Assembly: GCF_011397635.1 (NCBI RefSeq)
Contig: NC_064754.1
Location: 28,500,543 to 28,564,542, forward strand
Direction: 5' to 3'
DNA: 64,000 nucleotides
Source: Epinephelus fuscoguttatus
Taxonomy: Eukaryota; Chordata; Actinopteri; Perciformes; Serranidae
The stretch's first letter is position 1. Each line of letters opens with the position of its first letter. Positions 34,640 through 46,100 of this stretch are shown one piece after another. Below the pieces are notes generated by a model, which made no database searches, was not told the DNA's origin, and was given only the letters and a program-made list of their open reading frames with translations. The position numbers and the translations under genes were made by a program.

Positions 34640-34941
34640 GGAAAGGACGTAAATATAACGTGAGGTCAAAGTTGACGTATGACGTAAGTACGCACACAGA
34701 GACATTGCAGTTGGAAGTTGGAGAAAGAATTTTGTGAACAGATTTCTCTTCATTTATAAAATTAATTATTGAATACCGGTATCAGTTCCGAAATAGCTTC
34801 AGTACGCGGACAATCTATTGTAATACTTGGTGCATTTATAAGCCCGGAACGAGCACAGGCTACTAGCTTAGCTCGTTGTTGTCATATTAGCATCTTAGCA
34901 TGTTAGCTAGCTGCTAGCGTTAGCTCAGTCGGTGGTATGCT
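34640..34941 (+). promoter_or_regulatory. gtf3c1: gtf3c1 promoter and 5' UTR with tandem CRE/ATF half-sites
   Basis: Two TGACGTA motifs stand back to back (34673-34679 and 34680-34687), the second as TGACGTAA, a CREB/ATF-type site. Just upstream is AGGTCAAAGTTGA (34663-34675), similar to a nuclear-receptor DR1. CCCGGAAC at about 34832 resembles an ETS site. No TATA box is evident. The last 70 bases before the ATG are built of TTAGC/GCTAG units. Start of transcription is not visible; function of the motifs is inference. Confidence 0.5.
34921..34932 (+). promoter_or_regulatory. Perfect A-box-like motif nine bases before the gtf3c1 ATG
   Basis: TAGCTCAGTCGG fits the tRNA-gene A-box consensus TRGCNNAGYNGG at every fixed position. 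No convincing B box (GGTTCGANNCC) was found in the following 200 bases, so this is not a tRNA gene or SINE. The surrounding TTAGC-rich repeat may explain it by chance. Confidence 0.3.
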
Positions 34942-37169
34942 ATGGATGCGCTAAGTATAGTGGTGGATGAAGTGGCTTTGGAGGGACTGGACGGGATAAC
35001 TATTCCCTCCCTGTGGATACGACTAGAAAATACTAAGCCCAAGTTTCCCCTCAAGCTCGACGACTGCACCAAGGAGCTCATCTGGAGGTCAATTATCAGC
35101 AACACAGACCTGAAAGTCTATCAGCTTCCGAAGGAGAGAGAAGATGTGGTGCTGTTTGACAGGTGAGTTTAACGCTCTGCTCAGCATGAGTAACAATCAG
35201 AAACAGCTTTGATGGCCACATATAAATTTTTTGTTACTCGCAATGTACCTACACAGACACAGGCACAACAGCTGAAACAAGGACGAACAACAAGTCAGTA
35301 GTGCAGATACTGCTGGAATAAATATGGAGCTATTAATGTGACAGGCTGCTTCATCAGGTAGTTAGAGTTGGCAGTATATACAGCGTGCTTATATTCATAT
35401 TGACTGATGATACAGGTTGTTGACACCATATTATTGATGTAAAGTGTTCATCATAGTTTCAGTCTGTTGAAAGATATTGTTCTTGTGTGGTTCTTACTGT
35501 TAATTTATTATGTTGATCTGTTCTGTACGACATCTATTGCACGTCTGTCCGTCCTGGAAGAGGGATCCCTCCTCAGTTGCTCTTCCTGAGGTTTCTACCA
35601 TTTTTTTCCCTGTTAAAGGGTTCCTTATCTGCTGCGAGGGTCCGAAGGACAGAGTGATGTCATGTGCTGTAAAGCCTTGTGAGGCAAATTGTGATTTGTG
35701 ATATTGGGCTTTATAAATAAAATTGATTGATTGATTGTTTTGGTGTGCAGTTTTCTGTAAGGCCTACCAAAGAGGAGATGTTTGAACAGGTTGTGGTGTT
35801 ACCTGCCTGTTTACTGACTCCGGAGAGTTACAATACCTTGAACATTGGGTTAGGCCTTTCATGGCCAGTTTGTTTGTTTGATAGTGTATAAATGTATTCA
35901 GCACCCATTCACTGTCTTTTTCACTTCAAAAGTAAGACACATATCTAAGCTTTGACCTCAAAAGTTTTTCAGTTAATTATATATTTTGAAGAGTTTTACC
36001 ACCATTTTTTAAACGCCATTTTCCCAACTTATCCCTAAATGACATCCTGGTTATTCGAGATAATTTATAGGCCACACTGTAGACATTTTCAGTGGGAATG
36101 CTTTCTTCCAGAGAAACACACTCAGTTGTGAGTGTTTAAGGTCCACCCAGCTAAAGTGAATGCAGTCTAATACAACAGCCTTACAATAAATCATACCTCA
36201 ACTTAATGGTCATTGTGGAGGTTACAGTTTGTGCTGCTTTTGAATTGCCCAATTATACCAAGAGGTGTTTCTGTTATTTTTCCACTGACTCTTATGTGAC
36301 TGACCACAATCACTGACAGGCGACTGAATGTAGTTTCCTCAATGATCCTTTAGAAACAAAAGATCATGTGTTGTCCTGTCTTTGTGATAGTATGACATTT
36401 AATAAAGCCACACTATTAGAAACCCACACCATTTTGCCAAAAGTATGTGGACATACGTTTGTATCCTTGGGTTTAGGCTGTTTTTCGTGGTTTCTGTTCC
36501 CAATCATGGGAAATCTAATAGCAGTAGTTCAGTGATTTAATACTATACTTCCTGGGAGACTTGCAAGAAACAGATTAAGAAAAATGAAGAAAGGGCTTTA
36601 TCTCCCAACATCAGAGTCCAAACTCACAAATGCACATGTGGCTGAATGAAAGCAAATCCCTACAGCCAGGTTAAAAAATATTGTGGGAGTGTTTTGTTTG
36701 TTTGTTTATTTGTTTTTTAGTACTGTTTTCCATAAACTTAAGTTTGTACACTTGCAGTGTGGGAGCTGGGATCATCATGGTTTTGTGAAAGTATTTGATG
36801 TAGTATACATTTCTTGATTAAAGAGTGTCAGTTTATTTAAAGAAAGACATTAAGGACTCTGTTAAATATTTTTTTTGTTTCAATCCACATGCCTTTTTGT
36901 TTTAGAGTTTTGATGTCCTGATGTAAATTTTGTGTTTGCATGCATGTGTGTGTTTTCAGATTTAAAGATATCGACCCTGAAACAGGCATTGAAACAACAC
37001 AGAACTTTTCTGGCACACGCAAAGACATCTACCCAGTCCACATTATTCTAGAGAACAAGAATGGTATCCAGGGCTCGTGTGCATTCTTCAAGGAGAGGAC
37101 AGATATCACTAAGCATGTCCGCTCCAAGTCCCTCACTCCACTACTCAACTTGCAGGAGGCTTTTGAAAG
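34942..37169 (+). CDS. gtf3c1: gtf3c1 exons 1-2: conserved N terminus
   Basis: Exon 1 (34942-35162) encodes [20 protein letters not shown], nearly the human N terminus ([10 protein letters not shown]...LWSRLE). Exon 2 (36960-37169) encodes [33 protein letters not shown] and [16 protein letters not shown], all with close counterparts in human GTF3C1. The ATG at 34942 is chosen because it begins the conserved MDAL start; the out-of-frame ATG at 34937 is ignored. The intron between them (35163-36959) holds a LINE 3' end. Confidence 0.95.
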
Positions 37170-40100
37170 GTTTGTACAGTTTGTTTGATAGTGTTTAAGT
37201 GTATTCAGCAGCCATTCACTGTCTTTTTCACTTTAACACTAAGACAAATATCTAAGCTTTGACCACAAAAGTTATTCACTTAATTACATTGTTGAAGAGT
37301 TAAGCACAGCTTCACATTTGTCTAATTTCCCCTCTTCTTTCTAACCTGTACCTTTTCAGATATGGCCGAAAGCTTGTTGTTGTGGCATCTCAGACACTGC
37401 GATTCAGAACTTTGATTGGTATTGAGAGCGATCCTGATTTGAAACTGAACGATGACTCGTACTGTGTGTTGGAGCGAGTAGGCCGAGCTCGATGGCAAGG
37501 AGAGCTACAAAGAGATCTCCATGGGTGCTCTTTCAAGTACGCATACACTTCCATTTAGCACAGTGTCAATGCTGCTCCGTGTTTACTCTGTTATAAGCTG
37601 CAGATGTGCACTGTGTAACAGTCATTGTTGGGTTTCAACAGGATCGATGCCCGAAAGTTGCACTACATGAGGAAAGCTCTTGTCAAATATGGACTCATCA
37701 GCATGCAGTCTCACTGCACTCGACTGAAGACAGGACAACAGCAGCACTCCATTCTTCTGCAGCTCAAACGCTTCCATATAAACAGGTCTGTTTATTGTCT
37801 GTCCGTCAGTCCTCCACTTTGATCCAGACCAAAATGTCTGAACAATTATTAGATGGATTGCACTGAAATTTTTACAGACATCCATCCACGTCCCCATCGT
37901 ATGAATCCTAATGATGATCCCTATACTTTTCCTCTAGCACCACCATGGGGTTGACATTTGTAGTTTTGTGTGAAACACTGGGATCTTTAAAAACTGTGAA
38001 ATTTGGTTAATATAAATTGTGTCCTGGGGATGAAAAGTAATAACTGGTGGTGATCCATTAACACTTAATCTACTGGTCAAAATTCTAATTTACCCAAGAG
38101 TGTAGTTTAGGGCTGGGCAATATATCATTATATCGATTTTGTGATATGAGACTAGATATTGTCTTAGATTTTGGCTTTTGTAAGATCATACGTGTTGGTT
38201 TTACCTGGATTTAAAGGCTGAAGTGATGAAATTTTCTGAACTTACCAGGCGGTTCTAGCTGTTAAGACCATTTTCCTTTACACACTTAGTTATTATTAGG
38301 TATAGGAATCGAAAACTGGTTCCAGTTGAGAACCAGTTCCAAACTGTCCTATCAGTCAGAGTCATTTGCCTCTGAGCTAGAAACTTGCAACAAGAAAGAT
38401 TTGGGGGGGGGGGGGATCCAAAGCATGGCTTCATTTAACTAAGAAAGATGACAGCAGTGCTGCTTGTAATGTCTGTAAAATGACAATCTTAAGTAAGAGT
38501 GGAAACACCAATAATATGCTGAGACATCTTTCTACACAACGTAGGCTTAAATTTCAAACATGCCATGTGACACTCTACACATAAGTGCTACTGCTTTCCA
38601 ACCAAGCAGCATGTTACCAAGAGTAAAAAGCTAATTTCCCCATGGATCAAGAAAGTATTTCTGATCTGCTGAGACGGTGAACATAGTAATCATTAGCATG
38701 TTAGCACTGTTATTGTGTCGACGGCAGCATTTAGTTTAAAGTGTACCCTTGAATGCGTCTTTTCTCTGTCATAGACATGCAGCTCAAGTCTGCATAATCT
38801 TTGCACTACTGAAGGTGTTTACAAGCAACAAAGCTGATGGTTGTGCTTTTATAAATGTAGGATGAAGATTTAGGAGCACCTTAAGTCTGTACCCCCTGCC
38901 ACTCCCTGTCTTTGTCTCTCTTTAAAAAACTCTTCCTCAACCCCTTCTGCTCTTTCAGGAGGACTAAGTATGACATACTGATGGAGTACGTGTCCAACCT
39001 TCTCCAGCAGTCACCTGGTCAGTTTGCCACCTTGGTCACACTCAGAGAACACCTTGTGAGTATCTCCCTGTGAGTGTCTGTCAGCCTCTGTGTGTGTTTG
39101 TCTTCCTGTATGTGGTAATAACTGTGTGTTGTCTTGCAGAGTGTGGATGATGGTACTATGAAACGGGCATTTCACTACATGCGATCTGCCAAGTTGGTTG
39201 AGTTTTGCCAGTACCCTCTGGAGGACTTGGACCCCGGCGCCGGGCCCTGTATTAACAAGAAAGGTAATGTGCCACTGAAACACCAGTATATAGTAACACA
39301 GCATGACGGTGTACGTGTTCATCGCACACACATATGTTTGATATGTTAATACCTTGTTGTCACAATATCAGAAGTAAGGTCAAATCAAAACCAAATCAGT
39401 TATGATAATTATTGTAAATATTAGCGATTGTTATAGTAAGCATGTGGTAAATGGTTTATTTGACAGCCCATTTTTAAAATGGCATTTTTGTCTTCCATTT
39501 ACTGAGTTGTTGCTGCTTTTTTATTTTCTTGTCATCTGAAATTGCTGAATGAAACTACTGCCTGAACATTTTAAATTGAAAGTGAAACTATAAACAGTTT
39601 GTTAGTATTTTAGTTGGAATAAATTAGTAAAATACCAAAAACATAATGGACCATTTCTAAAGTTCACAGGCACCATCTCATTCTCATGTTTTGATATACT
39701 GAGACATAAATAGTTCTTTGTAATATCGATTACTTTGCCAATTTCTTGATTAATCATTTAAAAACAGACAATAAAATTGTCCATATTGGCCTTCGCAAGT
39801 TTCCTGAGCCAAATGTGACGTCTTCACATAGTTTGTTTCACTGAGCCAACAGTCCAAAACCCAAAGACATCAATTTATAAATTACCTAAAACAAAGAAAA
39901 GCAGCAAATCTGCACATTTGCAAAGCTAAAACCTGGGAATTTCTTGGCATTTTTGCTTGAGAAATTATTTAATTTATTAACCAGATATCAAAACATTGCA
40001 GATGTCTGACTAATTGATTAATCAACGTATAGTTTCAGCTCTACTTCGTTGCACTAAACATGCCAGCTGCTGTGCATAATGGTATATTTTTTTTTACTGT

Positions 40101-43100
40101 GCAATACAACAAAAAGTTTAATGTTTTTCATAGGTTTAGTCGTATACCAGGTAAGATAAGATGAAAGGTCCATTTTGTTACAAATGTAGTGACAGAAATC
40201 TAATAACTTACTTACTGTAGGAATATTTTAAAATAATGTAGTGATGTTATACATACAACATTCAGGTGAACATGAAAGTTCATTTTTTGAAATGAAAGTA
40301 GTATCCTGACAAAAAAAAAAGATACCATTTCAAAGGCCACTAACTAGCTTTCTCCAGAGCTTTCAACTCACGGTCCAAACTCCACAGATGTGGTTGAAAG
40401 CTTCTGAAAAAGGTAGCAAGTGAACCTTTAATTAACTTTTCCTTTTTAACATATTTATGAGATGCTAATATCTCTGCAAAAACACTGTGGCTGATGTGTT
40501 TTAATTTAGTGGTTTAGACTTGTCACTGTCCTAACAAATGCACCTCATCGTTTCACTTTGCTCTCCAGGGAAGAAAGTGATGGTGCGCTGTTTGAAACTG
40601 TTAAAGCCGTACACGAAGAAAGGTGTCACCGAGGATGATGACGATGAGGACGAGGACGAAGAAGATGACAATGGAACGAGAGGAAGAGCTCTTCCTCCAG
40701 AGGGCCGAATCATGGAGAGCGATGTCCTTACACAGGCCTATCACATTGGTACGTTTGATCACTGTCCATGTTTGCCAAACAGATTTCAGGGATTTTGTGT
40801 GTCAGGTAAATAAAAGGGTTTGTATAAGTCTAATATATTATTATAAAGCCATTGTTCCTATTTAGAGCCAGTGTTCAGGAGGACAGAGAGGACAATAAAG
40901 AAATGTCCAAACAGTTATTGATTGCACTTTAATTATCTAATAATGACTTTTCTCTTCCAACTTTATAATTAAGTCTTGCCTGTGTCTTTTTTGTTGTGAT
41001 GCAGTGTTATCCGCTGGTACAAAGGGAATGCCTCAGCGTGGTATCGGGTTAAGGATGAACGTCGGCAAGCTGGAATCGCGTATGATCTGCCGAAGGCTGG
41101 AGAGGGATGGTATGATAAAGGTAAGACCTGCACTGTTAATACAATGTTTCCCACACAGAGACATTTCTTTTGCCATCAATATAAATTTGTTCCTTTTATC
41201 CAGAAGGAGTTTTTCTTTATTTATTACTCCTTCCTTTGAAACACAGATTGAAAATGCAGGTTAATCTAAACCAGTGAAGGTTGTTAAAATCATTAATGTG
41301 CAGTTACGGGAGCAGAGAGTTTGTAAAAATATCTTACATAATGGGGTGTTAGTTAGTGAATGCAGTCACGTTGCAGAATACTCTCAATTGTCGGATATGT
41401 TTGGGCGTCCCACCCACACAACTTCCAGCAGAGGTCAGCCATAACAAAGAAACCACTTCCTCTTTGAAATGCTGCGATGACCAGAGATGATGGTGATCTG
41501 ATTGAATCACTAAAAGTTTGTTTTGTTCTCAGGTGGAAGCTCATGGATTTGTTTGTTTGACTGGAATTTCTTTTTAACTGAATAGATGGGCACTAGACAT
41601 GCAATGGTAACATTTTAATCTTCGATAAGGCTGCTGATGCTGCTGTGCTTACACTGAGTGACCAGAGGTTCTTTGCTTTAAAGTCGGGGTAAAGCAAAAA
41701 TAAATATGTAGTCTGAAAAAATATCATTAAGTAGCCAGCCAAATTTGAATCATGAGGTATCTAAAATTATCATGAAAAAATAAGCAGTATTCTCAGCCTT
41801 GAAATTGTGGGAGATGTGTCCGTAGAAAGGGAGAGAGGTTCTGCATTGGTCATTTGCATGTGCTGCCCACGTTGCAACGACACAGCTGGTTGAAAATTGC
41901 CAAAAAAAAATTGGGGAGAATCTCTGATGTGATGCGCTATTGTGTTTATATAGTGTAGGGTGGGTTTATGATGAGGATGGCCCCAGTGCATCATCAAGCC
42001 AAGATTTAGGGCCTGCCCAAAAAATCCTGAAGTATCTTCTAATAATGTGTTTACGAACAAATCTCTCGTTTTACTTTACCCGGGCTTAAATGAATACTGC
42101 CTTCATTTTACTTTTTTAGCCACGATATATAATTATACCTGCAAAATTAATGACACTCCCATCAGCCCCTGCTATAATGTGTGAGTGCTAACTAGCGGTC
42201 AGCACGGTAAACAATACACCTGCTAAACAGCAACATTGCCAGTGTGGGCATGTTAGCATGCTGACATTAGCATTTAGCTTAAAGCACCTCTGCCCAAGTA
42301 CAGCCTTACAGAATCTAATCTTGTTTAAACTGTGTGAGAGAGGTGTTGATTCAACCTGAGACTGTAATTTGCCACATAGGATAGCATCATATATGTAGTA
42401 TTTAATCACATATTGTGTTATATGGTAAAAGTGTTTCCATTTTTCTACTAATTATTTTGCATGTGTGATGTTTTTCACCCTGCAGGGATTCATGGAGGAC
42501 GAGGGTCGGCAGAGGACTACGAAATATATCAGCCATAAGTGAGTATCTATAAATGAGTGTAGCTCTTCAAATTTTTACTTTAACACCACATCGTGACAAA
42601 AACTATTGTTCTGCTTACTTCTCTTGACAGTTGTGTTGGCGGGAGTGATCAGCTCCAACTGTTTGCTCAGGAGCAGGAACGGCAGAAGCTTCTTTTCTCT
42701 TCGGCACCACAGACATCAGATGCTGATGTCAAAACACCATCGTCCTCAACGTCTGTAGCCAAAGAAAACACCAAAGGTACTGCAGCAAAGAAGGTTCATA
42801 AGGCAGGTAGAGGAAGAAACAAAGATGCAGAGGAAGCTGGGCAGACGTGTGGCGATGCAGAAGTGGATGCAGCAGATGAAGGAGTGGATGGGGAAGGAGG
42901 TGAAGCAGGAGTAAAAAGAACAACGGCAGGGGAGAAAAGCAGGATGGAAATTAATGAAATTAAATCTGAGATCCCCTTGGTACAGCCCACACCAGCTGAA
43001 AGTGAGTGCTTATGAAACCTGTGCACATTTTTTCAGTCATGATTTCAGTGTCCACGCAGCAGTTAACGGGCAGTTACAGCTCTTTATGTTGTTTAATTAA

Positions 43101-46100
43101 TTTCTGTCATCATTCAGGTGAAACCCCAGCCTGCAGCAAATCCGTGACCAGTGGGACGTCTGACTTGGTATCCACTCCCAGAGCGGGTAATTTGCACAAA
43201 TGGGCTGAAACACACTAAACACACTAAACTACAGCAGCAGGCAAACTTCAAAGGAAAAGTAACATTTTCATCTTGTTTTCTACCAAGACCTCACCTGAGC
43301 ACTGTGGGGGTACACGCCCATAAACTTCTGAACACAGAAAATAAGAAGATACAGAGAGAGGGCACAACTGTACCCCTTTAAATCAGAATCGAATCATAAG
43401 CTGCCTAGAGATTCGCACCCTTTTGTTCTGTCCAGTCATATTTAATTCAGACTATCTCTTCTATCAGAACAAGCTCAAGTTGAGGAGGACGAGTCCAACT
43501 CAAATTCCTCCAGCGCTTTGCCCCAGAGTGAGGGGCTGAATGCAGCCAGTAAGCCAGTGGACAACAACATTGTGGTTGTTAAAGATGTTTGCACACCGCA
43601 GGTCAGTCTGATGAGTTGGTTTAAGCTTGTTTTTTTTTTTGTTTGTTTTTTCATTGTTTGAAATGAGCATTGAAAACAACACAATCCACCTCTTGCAGGC
43701 CCCTCCACGTAAAAAATCCCACAAGGTTTGGGAGAGATCCCATGAGACGTACCGCCTGCTGAGGAGGAAGAACCTGATCGTTGAGGCAGTCAACAGCTTA
43801 AAAATCATCGAGGGTCTTTTCCCGTCAGTTTGTCTTCAGTGTCATCAGTTCATTTCAGAGCATTTTATCGCACTGTGAGAACGGGAACAACAATGTCAAC
43901 ATGCTGTCTTTCTCCAGGCTACAGAAGATAATCAATGACGATGAGAAGCAGGTCGGGTCCAGCTCCAAGTGTTGCAGGAAGACTATTTTACGTCTCGTCG
44001 ACAGTCTGTCCAGAGAAGGCTTACTTAAGATTTACAGGACCACCGTCATACAGGATGGGATCACTAAGAATGTAAGTGACACACACCACACCTTTATGGT
44101 CATTTTTTCAAGCCTCATTTCATCCACTGTGTTAATAAAACTACTAACTACACATAATAAAGGAAACTGTTCCCTTGTGGTCCTGTTTATTAACAGACAT
44201 TTTTAAGGCATGTAGCTGATCTGAAGTTGTTGTAACTACAAGACATTTGGATAAATTAATGTAATAACCCTTGGAGATTTTTTTTAATTCATGTTTTTGT
44301 CGTTTTTAAGCAATGAAAGGGATAGTTTGACATTTTGCTGAGTGTTAGCATTCAGCATAGGCTTGAAACTAGTAAATTGCTATCCTGATGCCGGACACAT
44401 ACTACATGAAAATCAGATCGATTTTGGGCCCGATCCCCACTCCTGAGAATCGTCAGCAAAGCCCTGATTTGTAAGATGGCTGTACAGATTATCTTGCCAG
44501 ATTTTCCTTCCTGTGGTGTGGGGCATGTTAAAAATGTGAGGCTCAGGACTCTGATTGTTCTTGAGTGGGATCAGTGAGTGTGTCCTGTGCTATTTTGGGC
44601 AAATCTTTGCTCTCCACACACAATAGGAACAGAACTGTTAAATTTATCATTGCATGTCATTAGGTACTCTAATATTCTAAACATCGGTTATAGTTGGTGT
44701 TTGGCTTGTTTACAAATAGAAAACAAATAATAAGAAGCAACACCACACACATAACAAATGTACAGAAAACTAGAGAAGATGCTAATCTTTGTTCATCGTT
44801 GTTATCCCACCACCACCACTTAACCCCTCTTTCTGTGTAATGTTCTTTACCATGCAGGTTGAGATGGTTGTTCATCCATCCATTCAGCCCAACGATGACG
44901 TAGTGAGCCGAGTCATTGAACAGGTCCGCTTCAGAATCTCCAGCTCTTACACAGCTGTACGGTGAGCACAAATCAAATACCCCAAAAAAGGTTTTAAGTC
45001 CTTTGACTATACTTTTGATTATATTCATTCTGCCTATGGATCTGCTTATGGTTTTAGTGTAGTCACACTAGCCGGTGGCCAGCTTGTAGCACAATAAGAT
45101 AAGTGTGAGAAAATCAAGTGTGTAAAAAGCTTTGCAGGAGTTAGAAGCAGTTGGTGTCCTTTATATCTAAAATTTAAAAGTCAAGCTCTCTGAAAAACGT
45201 TGTTGTTGTTGTTACGTCTTGTATGTTGTTTTGTCTTTCCTTCTGTCACTTTGATCGTCCCTCTCTGTCCCTCAGTCTGCAGCTCGCTGAAGAGAAAGCC
45301 AGAGAACAAGGAGAATGGTCTGATGACATGACGGGCGGAACCAAAAGCATAGCAGACCATGAGTTTAAGCCCACAACAGGTTCTGTTTCACTGCATATTA
45401 GAAAAGCTGCAAAATGGGAGGAGATACTTTTGTCTGGATGGAAATCTGGAGGTCTATTCTTCAGTGTCAGTTGACCCTTCGCTTAGTCCCACCCCCGGTC
45501 GTTTCAGATTTCCTTCATTTTCAGGCTGGTTTTGTGGATTTTGAGCAAAACGTTGTGCCTTGGGCACGTCGTGTATTAATGATACTTTTTACCTGGAGAG
45601 AATACTGTTTCTTCCCTGTTCCAAAACTAAAATCAGACCCTGAAAAGTGTAGAATTAGATAGCTAGCTACTGCAGATATAGCCTACTGAATGTATACACA
45701 TGCTGCTTTTGCTTTTTAATGATTATAATAAAGGCCTACCCTGTAGCTCAGTGGGGGGGGCAGGCGTCCCACGTGCAGGGGAAGTATCCTTGCTGCAGCG
45801 GCTGCGGGTTCAGTTCCAGTTCCCTGGAACTCCCCACCTGTCCGACAGTTGGAAGTCTGCGCAGTGGTGGCACATAGAGAAGCCAAACACTGGTCATCAG
45901 CACACAGTGATGCCACATAGCTGGTTCAATATCAGCAAAGTTTCCCCTTATATTCATTGTCTTCTGTGGCGATCAGCAGTGATGTGGTGTTCACTTTCAC
46001 ACTGTGATCTGTAGCCTATAGTTATATATAGGCTTTAGCTTCTAACTATCTTTGTCTTTTTAACCTGTTGTTGCTGCTGAGTCAGTTTGACATCCTGGAT

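Noticed and set aside
43187-43467. Extension of gtf3c1 exon 11 by reading through its donor
   Set aside because: Read-through reaches a stop after about ten codons, while splicing 43186 to 43468 keeps frame into the next acidic segment and on to conserved exon 13.
45735-45820. tRNA gene
   Set aside because: Degraded A and B boxes within a SINE head, with a run of G and no cloverleaf.
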